A stretch of DNA of 64,000 bases. It comes from Malacoplasma penetrans HF-2 (lineage in GTDB: Bacteria; Bacillota_I; Bacilli_A; Mycoplasmatales; Mycoplasmoidaceae). Below are positions 63,701 to 64,000 of the stretch, piece after piece (the stretch's first letter is position 1; the number at the start of each line of letters is the position of its first letter). The stretch covers positions 434,001-498,000 of the forward strand of contig NC_004432.1 in NCBI RefSeq assembly GCF_000011225.1, written 5' to 3'. The notes under the pieces were generated by a model, which was not told the DNA's origin, searched no databases, and saw only the letters and a list, made by a program, of their open reading frames with translations. A program made the translations under genes and the position numbers.

Positions 63701-64000
63701 TAGATTTTCAGGACTTAGAATTTCTTACATAAATACAAATTCAGGTTTTTTGGAAATTAATGCATCAACTACATTTACTTCTAAGTTTAAAAACAAATTA
63801 TCTTTAACTAAGCTTTATAACTTTGGAAATAAAGCATTAGAATCTGCTAAGAAATTTGCTCAAACTGTTAAAAAGTTAATATTGCCTATTATTTCAGTAG
63901 CATTTTCAGCTTTGGAAACTTACTTCTTTATTTTGGATTTAATTAATGTTGATTACAAACAAGACTTCTATGTTTATACAGCAAGTGATGGAACTGAATT
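60732..64000 (+). CDS. Large surface protein, 3' end outside the window
   Basis: At least 1,089 residues, open to the last base (TGA as Trp). Basic N-terminus and membrane helix (about 16-40, LKKAVLFSGVTSLVVVPSSITFTLVEL), then three copies of a short motif (Y-x-F-x-N-x-x-F-x-S...), large Asn/Ser-rich extracellular sequence, a Ser/Gly-rich linker (about residue 760-800, FSSSSGSSSAGSFSDSSSTG) and a further hydrophobic stretch near the end (ILPIISVAFSALETYFFILDLINV). SD AAAAGGA. It follows the broken paralog by 19 bases. Function unknown; adhesin-like in layout. Confidence 0.8.

Overview
The window is a very AT-rich chromosome segment in which UGA is read as tryptophan: nearly every long gene carries in-frame TGA at family-conserved Trp positions. 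With the small genes, few SD sequences, DhaKLM, ClpB without an N-domain and many membrane-anchored surface proteins, this points to a mollicute (genetic code 4), most likely of the Mycoplasma/Malacoplasma type. I cannot name the species from sequence alone.

Layout. 1-9690 is mostly housekeeping: 3' part of rnr, the PTS-dependent dihydroxyacetone kinase operon dhaK-dhaL-dhaM, then ybeY-dgkA-era-recO-glyQS-dnaG with overlapping or tightly spaced ends. 9691-12790 is an accessory patch: 1.1 kb without a gene, then three tandem copies of a coiled-coil protein (the third broken), bounded by similar terminator-like repeats. 12789-17229 holds an EzrA-like protein (-), an APC permease and a WG-repeat protein (-). 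17338-18182 has nine tRNAs. 18334-20409 holds an ABC ATPase, a HIT protein and a small membrane protein. 20481-21213 is a striking array of seven promoter-like units ending just before a gene for a small protein with a double-glycine leader. 21748-27895 holds a candidate small RNA, smpB, an M20 peptidase homologue that has lost its metal ligands, an ABC-2 exporter pair, and a structured leader RNA (FMN-riboswitch-like in part) with a terminator in front of an ABC-F gene.

28043-39187 is a block of four tandem ~880-residue paralogous surface proteins, each monocistronic, with the same GTG start, a promoter TTG(A/C)AA-N17-GATAAT and its own terminator. It is followed by an internally duplicated membrane protein and a second MacB/LolD-type ATPase (39282-42080). 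42233-45063 has plsX-rnc, a hypothetical protein (-) and greA. 45160-45633 has five tRNAs. 45728-46987 is a DUF31/MIP-like serine protease lipoprotein. 48025-51766 is a glycolytic cluster tpiA-gpmI-eno. 51853-54299 has a cysteine hydrolase (-), an HNH-like protein and a membrane protein. clpB (-, 54365-56482) is preceded by a CIRCE-like operator. From 56735 to the window end are surface proteins: one with a basic Pro/Thr tail, one large protein broken by two compensating frameshifts, and one large protein that runs off the end.

The most unusual element is the tandem promoter/inverted-repeat array with its double-glycine peptide gene, and an orphan copy of the same unit 10 kb away. The frames, motifs and repeats were read by eye; no database search, folding or expression data were available.
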